A stretch of DNA of 64,000 nucleotides, taken from Corynebacterium hindlerae (GTDB lineage Bacteria > Actinomycetota > Actinomycetes > Mycobacteriales > Mycobacteriaceae). Position 1 is the first letter of the stretch. Each line of letters begins with the position of its first letter. Positions 10,801 to 17,862 of this stretch are shown in pieces. The notes beneath the pieces were generated by a model that saw nothing but the letters and a program-made list of their open reading frames with translations, searched no databases and was not told the origin of the DNA. The stretch covers positions 2,387,069 to 2,451,068 of the forward strand of contig NZ_CP059833.1 in the NCBI RefSeq assembly GCF_014117265.1. Reading direction: 5' to 3'. The translations under genes and the position numbers were made by a program.

Positions 10801-10892
10801 TCGACCACTACCTCAAAGTCACCCGACGGGCCCGATCCGTGGTAGACGAGGTGTTCTGGGGAGAACCAGCGTCCATCAGCGGATTGGACTAG
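7806..10892 (+). CDS. glnE: Glutamine synthetase adenylyltransferase / adenylyl-removing enzyme
   Basis: 1028 residues with the duplicated GlnE layout. The first nucleotidyltransferase domain carries GKCGARELNYISDVDVIFI (SDVDV near 255), followed by a helical GlnD-like region. The second domain carries GRLGGQELGFGSDADVMFV (near 754) with its own helical region. The N-terminal half would remove AMP from glutamine synthetase and the C-terminal half add it. It is preceded by AAGGAG 5 nt before the ATG at 7806. It is co-transcribed with glnA2, but its expected target is GlnA encoded at 15.7-17.1 kb. Confidence 0.96.
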   Translation: MSSPRSSRSSLPTPGALSLHSRTAIADLELLGWYNRDSLDVLWALSGAGDGDLALNNCVRLHSALQESGQWQLFDALLRENLAFRVRFFALLGSSSALGDHIVANPQVWPLLGEELPTPGDLMREMLSCVEATPAGLEGDTAADSLETPGTYVSHMKVAEAERRLRTTYRTLLMRIAAHDVAGTYPSNSRRPGQPEVPFTVVSGLLADLADAALTAALAVAVGAVCGSACGEDAPGQLAVMAMGKCGARELNYISDVDVIFIAEPADAKATKIAGEMMRIGSKCFFEVDAALRPEGKAGALVRTLESHVTYYKRWAHTWEFQALLKARPMTGYLPLAEEYVAALDPMVWVASERESFVADVQAMRRRVIDNVPQGLRERELKLGIGGLRDVEFAVQLLQLVHGRSDENLRAKSTINALEALVAAGYVGREDGRVLIQDYEYLRLLEHRLQLQKLKRTHTMPPEEDSANLRWLARTTGTVGTGARRSGEILADEFRRVRMDISGLHSKLFYRPLLESVAALSVDTLRLSPEAAKRQLAALNYHFPDRAYEHLIALASGKSRKAKIQAMLLPTLMGWLADSPDPDAGLLNYRKLSDAALDKQWFLRMLRDEGIVGQRLMHILGTSPYISDLLISTPDAVKLLRDGANGPMLLQTDPDTVSTSLVAAASRHPDPDKAVKVARSLRRVELTRIAAADLLGLMNVKDVCVSLSRVWDAVLDAAFKAEIAASTPERQEPPARIAVIGMGRLGGQELGFGSDADVMFVCQPHAGAEENDAIKWAIGVCDRVRSRLSKPSQDPALEVDLGLRPEGRSGAVVRTMESYEQYYERWGETWEIQALLRADFIAGDEQLGKAFIAMIDRFRYPAEGASRKTVQEVRRMKARVDNERLPRGADKNMHTKLGRGALTDIEWTVQLLTMQHSHEVPGLRTPSTLEALDVLGAQGVLEPWKVDTLRSAWLTATKARNALVLIRGRRTDEIPPSGPHLAAVAGAAGWGRHQSQEFLDHYLKVTRRARSVVDEVFWGEPASISGLD

Positions 10893-10902
10893 GGTGGGGC
10901 GC

Positions 10903-11181
10903 ATGGGAATCTCAATGTCACTGGACCTATCCACAGCAACCCTGGCCGAGTTAGCAGCCCTGGTGAACGCCGCCCAAGCAGCCGGTGTTGATCCGGAGAC
11001 CGCCATCCGGGTCACCGATGACCAGCTCACCATCGACGTGGGCGTCGTCACCCGCCCTGCTCCGCAACATGTGTCCCCGGTGGATCCGCTGCGCGACACG
11101 GTGCGTCAGGTCCTCGGCGAGGAAGCAGTGCGCGGCGTGCTGGATTCTTTCATCACTAAGAACCCGCCACGCAAACCATAG
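10903..11181 (+). CDS. Small hypothetical protein (92 aa)
   Basis: The frame follows glnE by 10 nt; the ATG at 10903 has AGGGTGGGG upstream. GTG 10894 and ATG 10915 are alternatives. It has a helical N-terminal part (ATLAELAALVNAAQAAG) and a C-terminal helix (LRDTVRQVLGEEAVRGVLDSF). There is no membrane segment, signal or known motif. It is probably translated with glnE. Unrecognised. Confidence 0.6.
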   Translation: MGISMSLDLSTATLAELAALVNAAQAAGVDPETAIRVTDDQLTIDVGVVTRPAPQHVSPVDPLRDTVRQVLGEEAVRGVLDSFITKNPPRKP

Positions 11182-11267
11182 TTGCTGGCAAACCGGAAGG
11201 CTTTTCGGAGCCAGCTCGAAGGTTATTGTTGGCCTTTGAACAACTAAGTGGCGTGGAATGGATATCG

Positions 11268-11618
11268 ATGTATCCAGCACGAAAACGATTCCACCGCCCC
11301 TCTGGCACACTCGTTGCCGTGGCTATCGTTGCCTTGGTGCCCCTCGCAGGACTAGCAGGAATAGCCGCTACCGTTGGCCGGGAAGGCGCAGCGATCGAGC
11401 ACTCGATGCGTAGCGACGAAGAAGAGGCAACCTATGCGGAACATCTGACGGAGATCCGCCAGGAATTGGTCGTTCGCATAGACAGAGCAGTCGAAGCAGG
11501 AGAACTTACCCTAGCCGACAAGGAAGAGATTCTGGAGGACTTTGACGCAGGAACGCTCGCACCCCAGGGGCTGGCTGAAATGGGACTGGAACCAGCACTG
11601 GTCACCGTAGCGCGATAG
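11268..11618 (+). CDS. Small single-pass membrane protein (116 aa)
   Basis: Start chosen at ATG 11268 because the upstream part of the frame (from 11226) is not protein-like. A basic N-terminus (YPARKRFHRPSG) precedes one hydrophobic segment (about 14-36), followed by an acidic, likely extracytoplasmic helical domain rich in Glu. It could be a signal-anchored envelope protein. It ends 2 nt before the convergent MFS gene. Function unknown. Confidence 0.55.
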   Translation: MYPARKRFHRPSGTLVAVAIVALVPLAGLAGIAATVGREGAAIEHSMRSDEEEATYAEHLTEIRQELVVRIDRAVEAGELTLADKEEILEDFDAGTLAPQGLAEMGLEPALVTVAR

Positions 11619-11619
11619 G

Positions 11620-12852
11620 TTAGCGGGCCCTCCCACGGTTGAACCACACTCGGGTGGCTGCTAATCCTACGATTCCCAGGCCCCACACCACGAACATCGA
11701 GATCCACGCCACTTGGAACGCGCTCCAGGACCAGTGACCATCAGAGACTTGCGCCAGCACCGTGCCGATACCCTGCGCCGCAACCATGGCAGCCAGGAAA
11801 CCACCCATGTTCGCCAGCCCCGTACCCGTTGTCACCACGGAATGAGGCAAGTTCTCCCGCACCGAATCAAAACCGTAGTTCGACGCCGGGCCGAGCAATC
11901 CCAGCAACCCAGCCAACAGGGCAATAGCGACGAAACCCCGGGGCTGCGATGGCCAGAAAAACACCGCTGTGGCACAAAACAGAATCACGGAGTAGGACAG
12001 GGAAAACAGCTCTCGGCGTCGTCCCGCGCGTGCCGACACAATTCCGTGCAGCGGACCGGCCAACACCGTACACACCGTGTTAATAACCAGCACCGACGCC
12101 GCGGTCGAAGCAGACAGCCCCATGCCTTGCGTCATCGTCGGCATACCCCAAAGCAGATTAAACACAATGAGCGGCATGAGCATGGTGAAGTGGTTGAAAA
12201 ACCCCATCCAGCACACCGGCAGACGCAGCACATCGCGCAACGAACCGCTCTGCTGTTTCCGGCGCTCCGCAGGCGCATCAGAGATCAGGATGCTGGCAGC
12301 AATCGCCACCAACATGCCCACCGCGCCCAGCGAAATAAACGCAGTCTGCCAGCCTCGCGCCCCCAGCAACGCAAGGAACGGCACCGCCGACAGGAACTGG
12401 CCAGCCTGACCGATCGCGGCGCTGAGCTGGGTAAATAGCGGAGTATGCTTCAGTGGGAACCAGAACGGCAAAATCCGCATGACGGACAGAAACGCTGTCG
12501 CATCGCCCGCACCGATCAGCACACGCGCGACAATCGCCACCGCATACGACGCCGTCAGCCCCAACATCAACTGGCCGACCGCCATCACCAACGCGCCTGC
12601 AAACAGTAACCGGCGCGCTCCAAATCTGTCGATCAACATGCCCGTCGGGATCTGCACCAATGCGTACACCCCCACCTGCACGGAGGTGAACACCGCCAGC
12701 TGAGAGGCGTCAATGTGGAAGTGCTCGGTAGCCTCCACACCCGCGACCCCCAGGGACGTCCGGCCGGTAATCGCCATGACGTACACCAACACCGCAGCGG
12801 TCCACACCACCAGGGCGCGCCGGGTTAATTGTGTTCGGGGATCGACGTTCAT
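11620..12852 (-). CDS. Major facilitator superfamily transporter
   Basis: 410 residues with about 12 hydrophobic segments. The MFS loop 2-3 motif is present as GMLIDRFGARRLLFAG, and a large part of the middle loop is basic (DAPAERRKQQSG). The substrate cannot be assigned. The start overlaps the stop of the sortase-like lipoprotein by 4 nt (ATGA), so the two are translationally coupled in one operon with the 231-residue protein upstream. Confidence 0.87.
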   Translation of the reverse strand: MNVDPRTQLTRRALVVWTAAVLVYVMAITGRTSLGVAGVEATEHFHIDASQLAVFTSVQVGVYALVQIPTGMLIDRFGARRLLFAGALVMAVGQLMLGLTASYAVAIVARVLIGAGDATAFLSVMRILPFWFPLKHTPLFTQLSAAIGQAGQFLSAVPFLALLGARGWQTAFISLGAVGMLVAIAASILISDAPAERRKQQSGSLRDVLRLPVCWMGFFNHFTMLMPLIVFNLLWGMPTMTQGMGLSASTAASVLVINTVCTVLAGPLHGIVSARAGRRRELFSLSYSVILFCATAVFFWPSQPRGFVAIALLAGLLGLLGPASNYGFDSVRENLPHSVVTTGTGLANMGGFLAAMVAAQGIGTVLAQVSDGHWSWSAFQVAWISMFVVWGLGIVGLAATRVWFNRGRAR

Positions 12853-13538
12853 TTGGCGAGTCGGGCGGAGACGATCACGTTGTATCCCAAGTCTTGCGCG
12901 CCGGATACTGAGCAGGCGATGAGGATCATGCGCCCCGGATCATGTTCGTCGACGAGCTCTTTATCTTCGATGGCGTCGTATTTGTCGACCAGCCACGCAT
13001 TATCTACGATCCACTGGCGGTTGTTGCCGGCGCTGTCAGTCATGGTGATGCGCGAGCCGTTCAACTTGTCGCTGGAGTATCGGCCGACCGTGCCGCCCGA
13101 TACCGCAGGGACCTGTTCGGCTGGCTTATTGAGGTCCACAGCCGCCGTGACAACCTCAGAGATCGAGTTGAAGACGAGCTTCTGCTGCCCCCAGGCATGC
13201 CCGAGCACATACATGGTGCCGGCTTCCGGCTTGCTGGGGTCCACACCCCAGCCTTCTACCCAACGCACCATGGTGTCCTGTGGGCCTGCGGGGTTGAGCG
13301 GCAGGACGTAAGGCATGGAGTCGTAGGTCGCGCCCGTCACGGCAGCGGGGCCGTCCATGGTGAATGAGCCAGTGGCTGCGGGCGGTGGCCCCACGTTCAC
13401 GGTGGGGGTGGGGGTGGGCGTTGGCGTTTCGCTTATCGACGGCTGTGGCGCTGGCGCAGTCTCTTCTTCCTTCTTGCCACAGGATGCAAGGGTGGCGGTG
13501 GTAATCAGGATGAGTGCGGCAGCAGTGATTCGTCTCAT
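12849..13538 (-). CDS. Sortase-like lipoprotein (class E/F type)
   Basis: 229 residues with a lipoprotein signal peptide and lipobox TLASC (Cys20). A Thr/Pro spacer (about 37-55) follows, then a sortase-type beta-barrel. Catalytic residues can be placed: His114 in VLGHAWG, Cys209 in LIACSVSG and Arg226 in VSARL. Sortases cleave a C-terminal sorting signal and transfer the protein to the wall. A diacylglycerol anchor instead of an N-terminal transmembrane helix is unusual. Neither neighbour shows a sorting signal, so the substrate is unknown. Second gene of a three-gene operon. Confidence 0.72.
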   Translation of the reverse strand: MRRITAAALILITTATLASCGKKEEETAPAPQPSISETPTPTPTPTVNVGPPPAATGSFTMDGPAAVTGATYDSMPYVLPLNPAGPQDTMVRWVEGWGVDPSKPEAGTMYVLGHAWGQQKLVFNSISEVVTAAVDLNKPAEQVPAVSGGTVGRYSSDKLNGSRITMTDSAGNNRQWIVDNAWLVDKYDAIEDKELVDEHDPGRMILIACSVSGAQDLGYNVIVSARLAK

Positions 13539-13544
13539 AGCTGG

Positions 13545-14240
13545 CTACGTTACCGAATATTCCCAGCCTTGGTGTCCATAGCGCAGTGTTTCCCCAGGTT
13601 GTGTTTGATGAAAGAACAACCTTGACCCGTGGATCTGGGGCAGCAACTCGAGTGCTGGGTGGGGTTCGAAGTCCTCGTATCCTGCGGGTTCTTCGTCCGT
13701 GAGCGCTCGGATAGTGCCGTCCTCGGTGGTGTGGAGCGATCGCAGTGGCGCGGTGCGGGCGAGCAGTGAAGTGGCGACGGTGATGGCCTCCAGCTGCGTG
13801 TCGCTAACCTCTGGGAAGGCATTGGCGCGGAACAGATCGCAGAACGCACGTGGATTTCTTCCGTGCATGATAGTGATGGCAGCGAGGGTTTCCCTGGCCA
13901 CCAGCTCCGCTTCCGGGACAGTGAGCGGGTAGACCGGCGCCCAGTCGCCCTGGCCGATGACGAGCGCTTGAATTCGTGTGCCCTCCAGGAGCGGTACGTC
14001 ATTGATCCATACCCGGCCCGGAAGCCACGGGGATTCCGTGCGGCCGAGCACCACGTTGAGCAGCGCCACCCCGGCCACCAGGTCAGGCTCATACACATCC
14101 AACCGATAATTCTGAGGCAGGTCCACGGTACAGAGCGACACCATGCCATCGTGGCGAAAGGCCCAGATGTCTGTGCCATGGACCTGCACGTATTCTGGCC
14201 CCAACTGTGCGACGAGGGTATCCAACTGCTGCGAAGTCAT
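13545..14240 (-). CDS. Conserved hypothetical protein (231 aa)
   Basis: A soluble, acidic protein with no signal peptide or membrane segment and many aromatic and acidic residues (DVYEPDLVAGVALLNVVLG, YEDFEPHPALELLPQIHGS). No family was recognised. First gene of an operon with the sortase-like lipoprotein (6 nt gap) and the MFS transporter. A TAGACT hexamer 6 nt before the ATG suggests leaderless expression from a promoter overlapping that of the divergent CDF-like gene. Confidence 0.65.
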   Translation of the reverse strand: MTSQQLDTLVAQLGPEYVQVHGTDIWAFRHDGMVSLCTVDLPQNYRLDVYEPDLVAGVALLNVVLGRTESPWLPGRVWINDVPLLEGTRIQALVIGQGDWAPVYPLTVPEAELVARETLAAITIMHGRNPRAFCDLFRANAFPEVSDTQLEAITVATSLLARTAPLRSLHTTEDGTIRALTDEEPAGYEDFEPHPALELLPQIHGSRLFFHQTQPGETLRYGHQGWEYSVT

Positions 14241-14246
14241 GAGCCC

Positions 14247-14256
14247 AGTCTAAACT
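14247..14256. promoter_or_regulatory. Overlapping divergent -10 elements
   Basis: The 10-nt near-palindrome AGTCTAAACT contains TAAACT (plus strand, 14251-14256), 8 nt before the GTG at 14265. It also contains TAGACT (minus strand, 14252-14247), 6 nt before the ATG at 14240. The two hexamers share the central TA. Both spacings fit leaderless starts, so one short site may drive both genes. Inferred from sequence. Confidence 0.5.
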
Positions 14257-14264
14257 GCAATGGT

Positions 14265-14894
14265 GTGGAGACCAGACAACTAACGCGCACCGCCCTCGGC
14301 CTGGCACTTTTCACCATCTGCTACAACGTTGCGGAAGGTGGGCTCTCCGTATGGTCGGGAAGGTCTGCCGGGCTGGAGGTCATGATTGGATTCGGGCTGG
14401 ACTCGTTTATTGAGTCGCTCGTCGCAATCCTGGTGGCCCTGCGCCTGGCCGGCCGGCTACGTGGCGAGCCCGAAGGGGTGGGGGAGCGCAAAGAGCTCAT
14501 CACCCTGCGCGCAGTAGCCGTGAGCTTTGTTGTGCTCGCGGTGTACCTCGTGGTGGAAGGTTTTGCCGGGATTATCTCTGGGGAAACTCCCGAGCGCTCC
14601 TGGCTCGGCATCGCCGTCCTGATCGCGTCTGCCGTGGTAATGCCGGTGCTGTGGTGGGCGAAGGTGCGCGTCGGTAAGGCGCTGGGTGGCGACCAGCTCA
14701 TCCTTTCCGACGCCGGTGAGACCAAAATCTGCCTCATGATGACGGCCGCCGCCCTCATCGGGATAGCCCTCCTCGAACTCACCGGCTGGGGCGGATTCGA
14801 CGCCCTCGCCTCCTTTGTCATCGCCTGCTTCGCGCTCGGCGAAGCCAAGGAAGCCTGGGAAGGCGAACTAGAGGAAAGCTGCAGCTGCCCCTAA
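14265..14894 (+). CDS. Cation diffusion facilitator-like membrane protein
   Basis: 209 residues from GTG 14265; a longer upstream frame is antisense to the neighbour. About six hydrophobic segments. GFGLDSFIES resembles the metal-site motif of transmembrane helix 2 in CDF transporters, and GWGGFDALASFVIACFALGE resembles the helix 5 motif. The cytoplasmic C-terminal domain of true CDF proteins is missing; instead there is a short tail ending ESCSCP. It could be a heavy-metal transporter or a TMEM163-type protein. Metal unknown. Confidence 0.7.
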   Translation: METRQLTRTALGLALFTICYNVAEGGLSVWSGRSAGLEVMIGFGLDSFIESLVAILVALRLAGRLRGEPEGVGERKELITLRAVAVSFVVLAVYLVVEGFAGIISGETPERSWLGIAVLIASAVVMPVLWWAKVRVGKALGGDQLILSDAGETKICLMMTAAALIGIALLELTGWGGFDALASFVIACFALGEAKEAWEGELEESCSCP

Positions 14895-14901
14895 CTGGCG
14901 A

Positions 14902-15373
14902 CTACTTCTCCTTATCGCCCTCTACCTTTGGCTTTTCTGGTTCCTTAGGCTTCTCTGGCTCCTTTGGTTGTTCTGTTTCTTTCGGTTGTTCCGGTTTTTT
15001 TCGTCGGGTCCGCCTCTACGGAAGGAACACCGGGCTTCTTGTCGATCTCGCCCTCAGGAGCCTTCGAAGTTGGCGCCTGATCCTGTTGCGCTGGTGCGGC
15101 TGGCGCAGGAGCAGGAGCAGGAGCAGGGGCTGGAGCTGGTGCTTGCTGGCCAGGATTATTTTGTGAGCTGCCAGGCTTGTTCTCCGGCTTCTTTTCATCC
15201 GATTTTTCTGGGGTTGGTTGTGCCGTGCTCGTCGCAGGCTTCGATGCGCTGGTGGTAGGGGTGCTGGTATCTTCAGCAGGCTTGGAATCATCTTCCTTAC
15301 CGCACGCCGTGAGAGTGAGAGCAGCTGCGGTGAAGGCTGCCAGGGCAATGCGAGTGCTGTGACGAAGAGACAT
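14902..15373 (-). pseudogene. Pro/Ala/Lys-rich lipoprotein, frameshifted in an A7 tract
   Basis: The uninterrupted frame (14945-15373) encodes 142 residues with a lipoprotein signal (lipobox LTAC, Cys24), a Thr/Ser/Pro spacer and six Ala-Pro dipeptides. Near the end, seven consecutive A on the coding strand (plus-strand T run 14995-15001) precede an unlikely tail, GTTERNRTTKGAREA. Reading six A instead gives a regular tail of EQPKE, EKPKE and EKPKV repeats ending at a TAG at 14902. The original frame therefore probably ended at 14902. An indel, transcriptional slippage or a sequencing error could explain it. Function unknown; a surface-exposed flexible lipoprotein. Confidence 0.7.
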
Positions 15374-15510
15374 GGTTCCCTTTCTAGGTAATTGGCAACA
15401 TCAAATTAGTTATAGCTGCTCCTTTCTGCTGGCGCGTGGGGAAATTGTTGTTTGTGGTGAAGTTGTGATTTTTAGGGTGGGTGGGGGTGCTGGTTGTTCT
15501 GGGGGTTTCT
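15374..15510. other. Intergenic stretch upstream of lipoprotein
   Basis: Noncoding, G-rich on the plus strand in its second half. It should hold the promoter of the lipoprotein gene, but no convincing hexamer was identified. The 103-bp palindromic element and the glnA terminator fill the rest of this 300-bp gap. Confidence 0.4.
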
Positions 15511-15616
15511 TCTAAAACCCGGGAAGCATTCCCCGGGTCTCGGGAGAAAAACGTGGAAATAGCAAGTGTGAAGTAGGGAAAGTTGCCGAAACCCGGGAAA
15601 CGCTTCCCGGGTTTTA
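15511..15616. repeat. Palindromic element, copy 1 (15-bp terminal inverted repeat)
   Basis: TAAAACCCGGGAAGC at 15513-15527 is the exact reverse complement of GCTTCCCGGGTTTTA at 15602-15616. Each end also folds on itself (ACCCGGGAAGCATTCCCCGGGT, and AAACCCGGGAA with TTCCCGGGTTT around ACGC), so the element is two hairpins around a spacer of about 50 nt. The spacer contains GAAATAGCAAGTGTGAAG, conserved exactly in copy 2 at 42070-42172. It has no coding capacity. Possibly a MITE, a REP-like element or a structured RNA. Confidence 0.75.
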
Positions 15617-15646
15617 TGGCTGGGCTAAGCTCTCGTCGAAGAATAA

Positions 15647-15670
15647 TCCCCGAGCCAAAAGGCTCGGGGA
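15647..15670 (-). terminator. Terminator hairpin of glnA
   Basis: TCCCCGAGCC, loop AAAA, GGCTCGGGGA: a perfect 10-bp stem 13 nt beyond the glnA stop. The downstream T tract on the minus strand is weak (TTATTCTT). Confidence 0.7.
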
Positions 15671-15682
15671 TGCTCCTAGAAA

Positions 15683-17116
15683 CTAGCAGTCGAAGTAAAG
15701 CTCAAACTCTTGTGGAGTTGGGCGGGTGCGGTTCGGGATGATCTCGTTGTCGTACTTGTACTTGATGTACGTCTGGATGAGGTCATCGGTGAACACATCG
15801 CCTTCGGTGAGGAACTCGTGGTCGGCAGCCAGGGCCTCGAGGGATGCTTCCAGGGAGGTTGGGGCTGTCGGGATGGAGGCAGCTTCCTCTGGCGGGAGCT
15901 CGTAGAGGTCCTTGTCCACTGGGGCGTGTGGCTCGATGCGGTTCTTAATGCCGTCGAGGCCGGCCATCATCATGGCTGCGAAGCCGAAGTAAGGGTTGCC
16001 GGATGGGTCCGGTGCGCGGAACTCGATGCGCTTTGCCTTCGGGTTGGAGCCAGTGATTGGGATGCGGACCGCGGCGGAGCGGTTACGTTGCGAGTACACC
16101 AGGTTGATTGGTGCCTCGAAACCCGGAACCAGTCGGTGGTAGGAGTTCAGGGTCGCATTGGAGAATGCGAGCACTGCACCTGCGTGGTGCAAGATACCGC
16201 CGATGTAGTAGCGGGCCATGTCGGACAGGCCTGCATAGCCGTTCTCGTTGTGAAACAGCGGCTTGCCGTCCTTCCACAAAGACTGGTGAGCGTGCATACC
16301 GGAGCCCGCGTCGCCAGCCAGCGGCTTTGGCATAAAGGTTGCGGTCTTCCCGTTGGCCTTAGCGGTTTGCTTGATGATGTACTTGAATGTCTGCAGATCA
16401 TCAGCCGCGTGCAGCAGGGTGTTGAACTTGTAGTTGATTTCCTGCTGGCCCTGGCCGCACTCGTGGTGGAACCGCTCGATCTCAAACCCGGCGTTCTTCA
16501 GGTGGCGGGCCATTTCATCGCGGATCTCCACTGCGCCGTCGTAAGGGGCGTTAGGGAAGTAGCCCTTCTTGGTGCGGTTCTTGTAGCCGGTGTTCCGGGA
16601 ACCGTCCAGGTTGTATTCTTCGCCGCGGTTCCACCAGCCCTCGTCGGAATCTACTTCGTAGAAGGAAGCGTTAACGTCGGCGTGGAAGCGGACGGAGTCG
16701 AAGAGGTAGAACTCGGCTTCCGCGCCGAAGAAACAGGTGTCGGCGATACCGGTAGAGGCGAGGTATTCCTCGGCTTTGCGGGCGACGTTGCGTGGGTCGC
16801 GGGAGAAAGGCTCGCGGGTGAAGGGGTCGTGCACGAAGAACTTCATGTTCAGAGTCTTCGCGCTGCGGAACGGATCCAGCATTGCGGTCTTCACGTCCGG
16901 CAACAAGTTCATGTCGGATTCTTCAATGGTGGTGAAACCACGGATAGACGATCCATCAAATGCGAGGCCGTTCTCAGCAGCTTCCTCATCGAACATCGAA
17001 GCCGGGATGGACAGGTGGTGTTCCGTGCCCGGGACATCGGTGAAACGGATGTCCAAAAATTCGATGTTTTCGTCCTTGATGTACTTCACTACATCTGCGA
17101 CGTTCTCAAATGCCAC
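15683..17116 (-). CDS. glnA: Glutamine synthetase type I (adenylylatable)
   Basis: 477 residues, full-length GSI-beta. Motifs: [57 protein letters not shown] and the adenylylation loop [10 protein letters not shown] with Tyr405 as the AMP acceptor. This is the main ammonium-assimilating enzyme; GlnE (7.8-10.9 kb) would switch it off by adenylylation. In C. glutamicum glnA belongs to the AmtR nitrogen regulon, but no convincing AmtR site was located in the 200-bp divergent region upstream. Monocistronic with its own terminator. Confidence 0.97.
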   Translation of the reverse strand: MAFENVADVVKYIKDENIEFLDIRFTDVPGTEHHLSIPASMFDEEAAENGLAFDGSSIRGFTTIEESDMNLLPDVKTAMLDPFRSAKTLNMKFFVHDPFTREPFSRDPRNVARKAEEYLASTGIADTCFFGAEAEFYLFDSVRFHADVNASFYEVDSDEGWWNRGEEYNLDGSRNTGYKNRTKKGYFPNAPYDGAVEIRDEMARHLKNAGFEIERFHHECGQGQQEINYKFNTLLHAADDLQTFKYIIKQTAKANGKTATFMPKPLAGDAGSGMHAHQSLWKDGKPLFHNENGYAGLSDMARYYIGGILHHAGAVLAFSNATLNSYHRLVPGFEAPINLVYSQRNRSAAVRIPITGSNPKAKRIEFRAPDPSGNPYFGFAAMMMAGLDGIKNRIEPHAPVDKDLYELPPEEAASIPTAPTSLEASLEALAADHEFLTEGDVFTDDLIQTYIKYKYDNEIIPNRTRPTPQEFELYFDC

Positions 17117-17303
17117 GTGGTGCTCCTCGCGGGTGTGGCCCGACAGGGGAGTAGCTCGTCGGGCCGGGCTGTTAATTGTCGAGCTAGGTGAACTCTATCG
17201 GTACAGCTAGCTACAGCACAGCTTTTATTCACTGGTGCATGTGTATCAGTGTACAAAGTTCACTACCGCTTACGCTAAATTGCGCTGGCATTTCGTTCAC
17301 GGA

Positions 17304-17309
17304 TACATT
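17304..17309 (+). promoter_or_regulatory. -10 hexamer of RDD gene (leaderless)
   Basis: TACATT ends 7 nt before the ATG at 17317, placing transcription start at the start codon. The rest of the 200-bp divergent region toward glnA should hold the glnA promoter, which I could not define. Confidence 0.5.
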
Positions 17310-17316
17310 GCTAGGT

Positions 17317-17787
17317 ATGTCAGAACCCAAGCGCAGCTGGATTGAAGGCCCTTCCATCCCCGGTGATTACGACGACCTTGGCCCCGGAAAGTGGCCCGGC
17401 GAAAAACTCGGCCTCCCCGAATCAGGTCCTGGAGCACTGGCATCTGTGCTGAGGCGATGCGGTGGCATCACTCTGGACTGGTTCTTTGCCATGTTCATCG
17501 CCGTGATCATTCGTAATTCCACCGATGCGCTGGGTGGTGTGCCGACCCTAACGCTGATCATTTTCTGTGTGCTCTCCGTGGTCGGTGTCGTCTTGTTTGC
17601 TCGCACCCCGGGGCAGGCGATGCTTCGCATGGGGGTGGCGCGCGTGGACGCCGAGGAACGCGTCGGACTCTGGCGCGCCCTGGTGCGCATCGCCCTCACC
17701 GTATTCTTGCTGCCCCCGATCCTGGTGGACTCCGACGGTCGCGGGCTGCACGATCGCGCGACTGGCACCGCGGTAATCCTAGGGTAG
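17317..17787 (+). CDS. RDD family membrane protein
   Basis: 156 residues from ATG 17317, chosen over an upstream ATG whose extension is not protein-like. A hydrophilic N-terminus (about 50 residues with WPGEKLGLPESGPG) precedes three hydrophobic segments. The RDD signature follows the usual order: R-R-CGG-x-x-LDWF, PGQAMLRMGVARVD and a terminal HDRATGTAVI. RDD proteins are membrane proteins of largely unknown role. Beside glnA as in other corynebacteria. Confidence 0.85.
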   Translation: MSEPKRSWIEGPSIPGDYDDLGPGKWPGEKLGLPESGPGALASVLRRCGGITLDWFFAMFIAVIIRNSTDALGGVPTLTLIIFCVLSVVGVVLFARTPGQAMLRMGVARVDAEERVGLWRALVRIALTVFLLPPILVDSDGRGLHDRATGTAVILG

Positions 17788-17794
17788 CGGGATC

Positions 17795-17854
17795 GAAATC
17801 GAGCGTACGGATGGGACGAAATTTGCTGAAAACGTCCCATCCGTACGCTAAATC
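17795..17854. repeat. REP-like palindrome, copy 1
   Basis: GAAATCGAGCGTACGGATGGGAC (17795-17817) is followed after 16 nt by GTCCCATCCGTACGCTAAATC (17834-17854), a near-perfect inverted repeat. It lies in the 75-bp gap between two convergent genes and belongs to a family of four in this window. Confidence 0.8.
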
Positions 17855-17862
17855 CGGCGCTC

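Noticed and set aside
15710..17191. 493-residue plus-strand open frame opposite glnA
   Set aside because: It is fully antisense to glnA, rich in Val/Gly as expected for a shadow of a high-GC gene, and has no ribosome site or known motif.
17117..17316. AmtR operator in the glnA divergent region
   Set aside because: Only a weak half-site resemblance (CTATCGGTACAG) was found, not a full palindrome.
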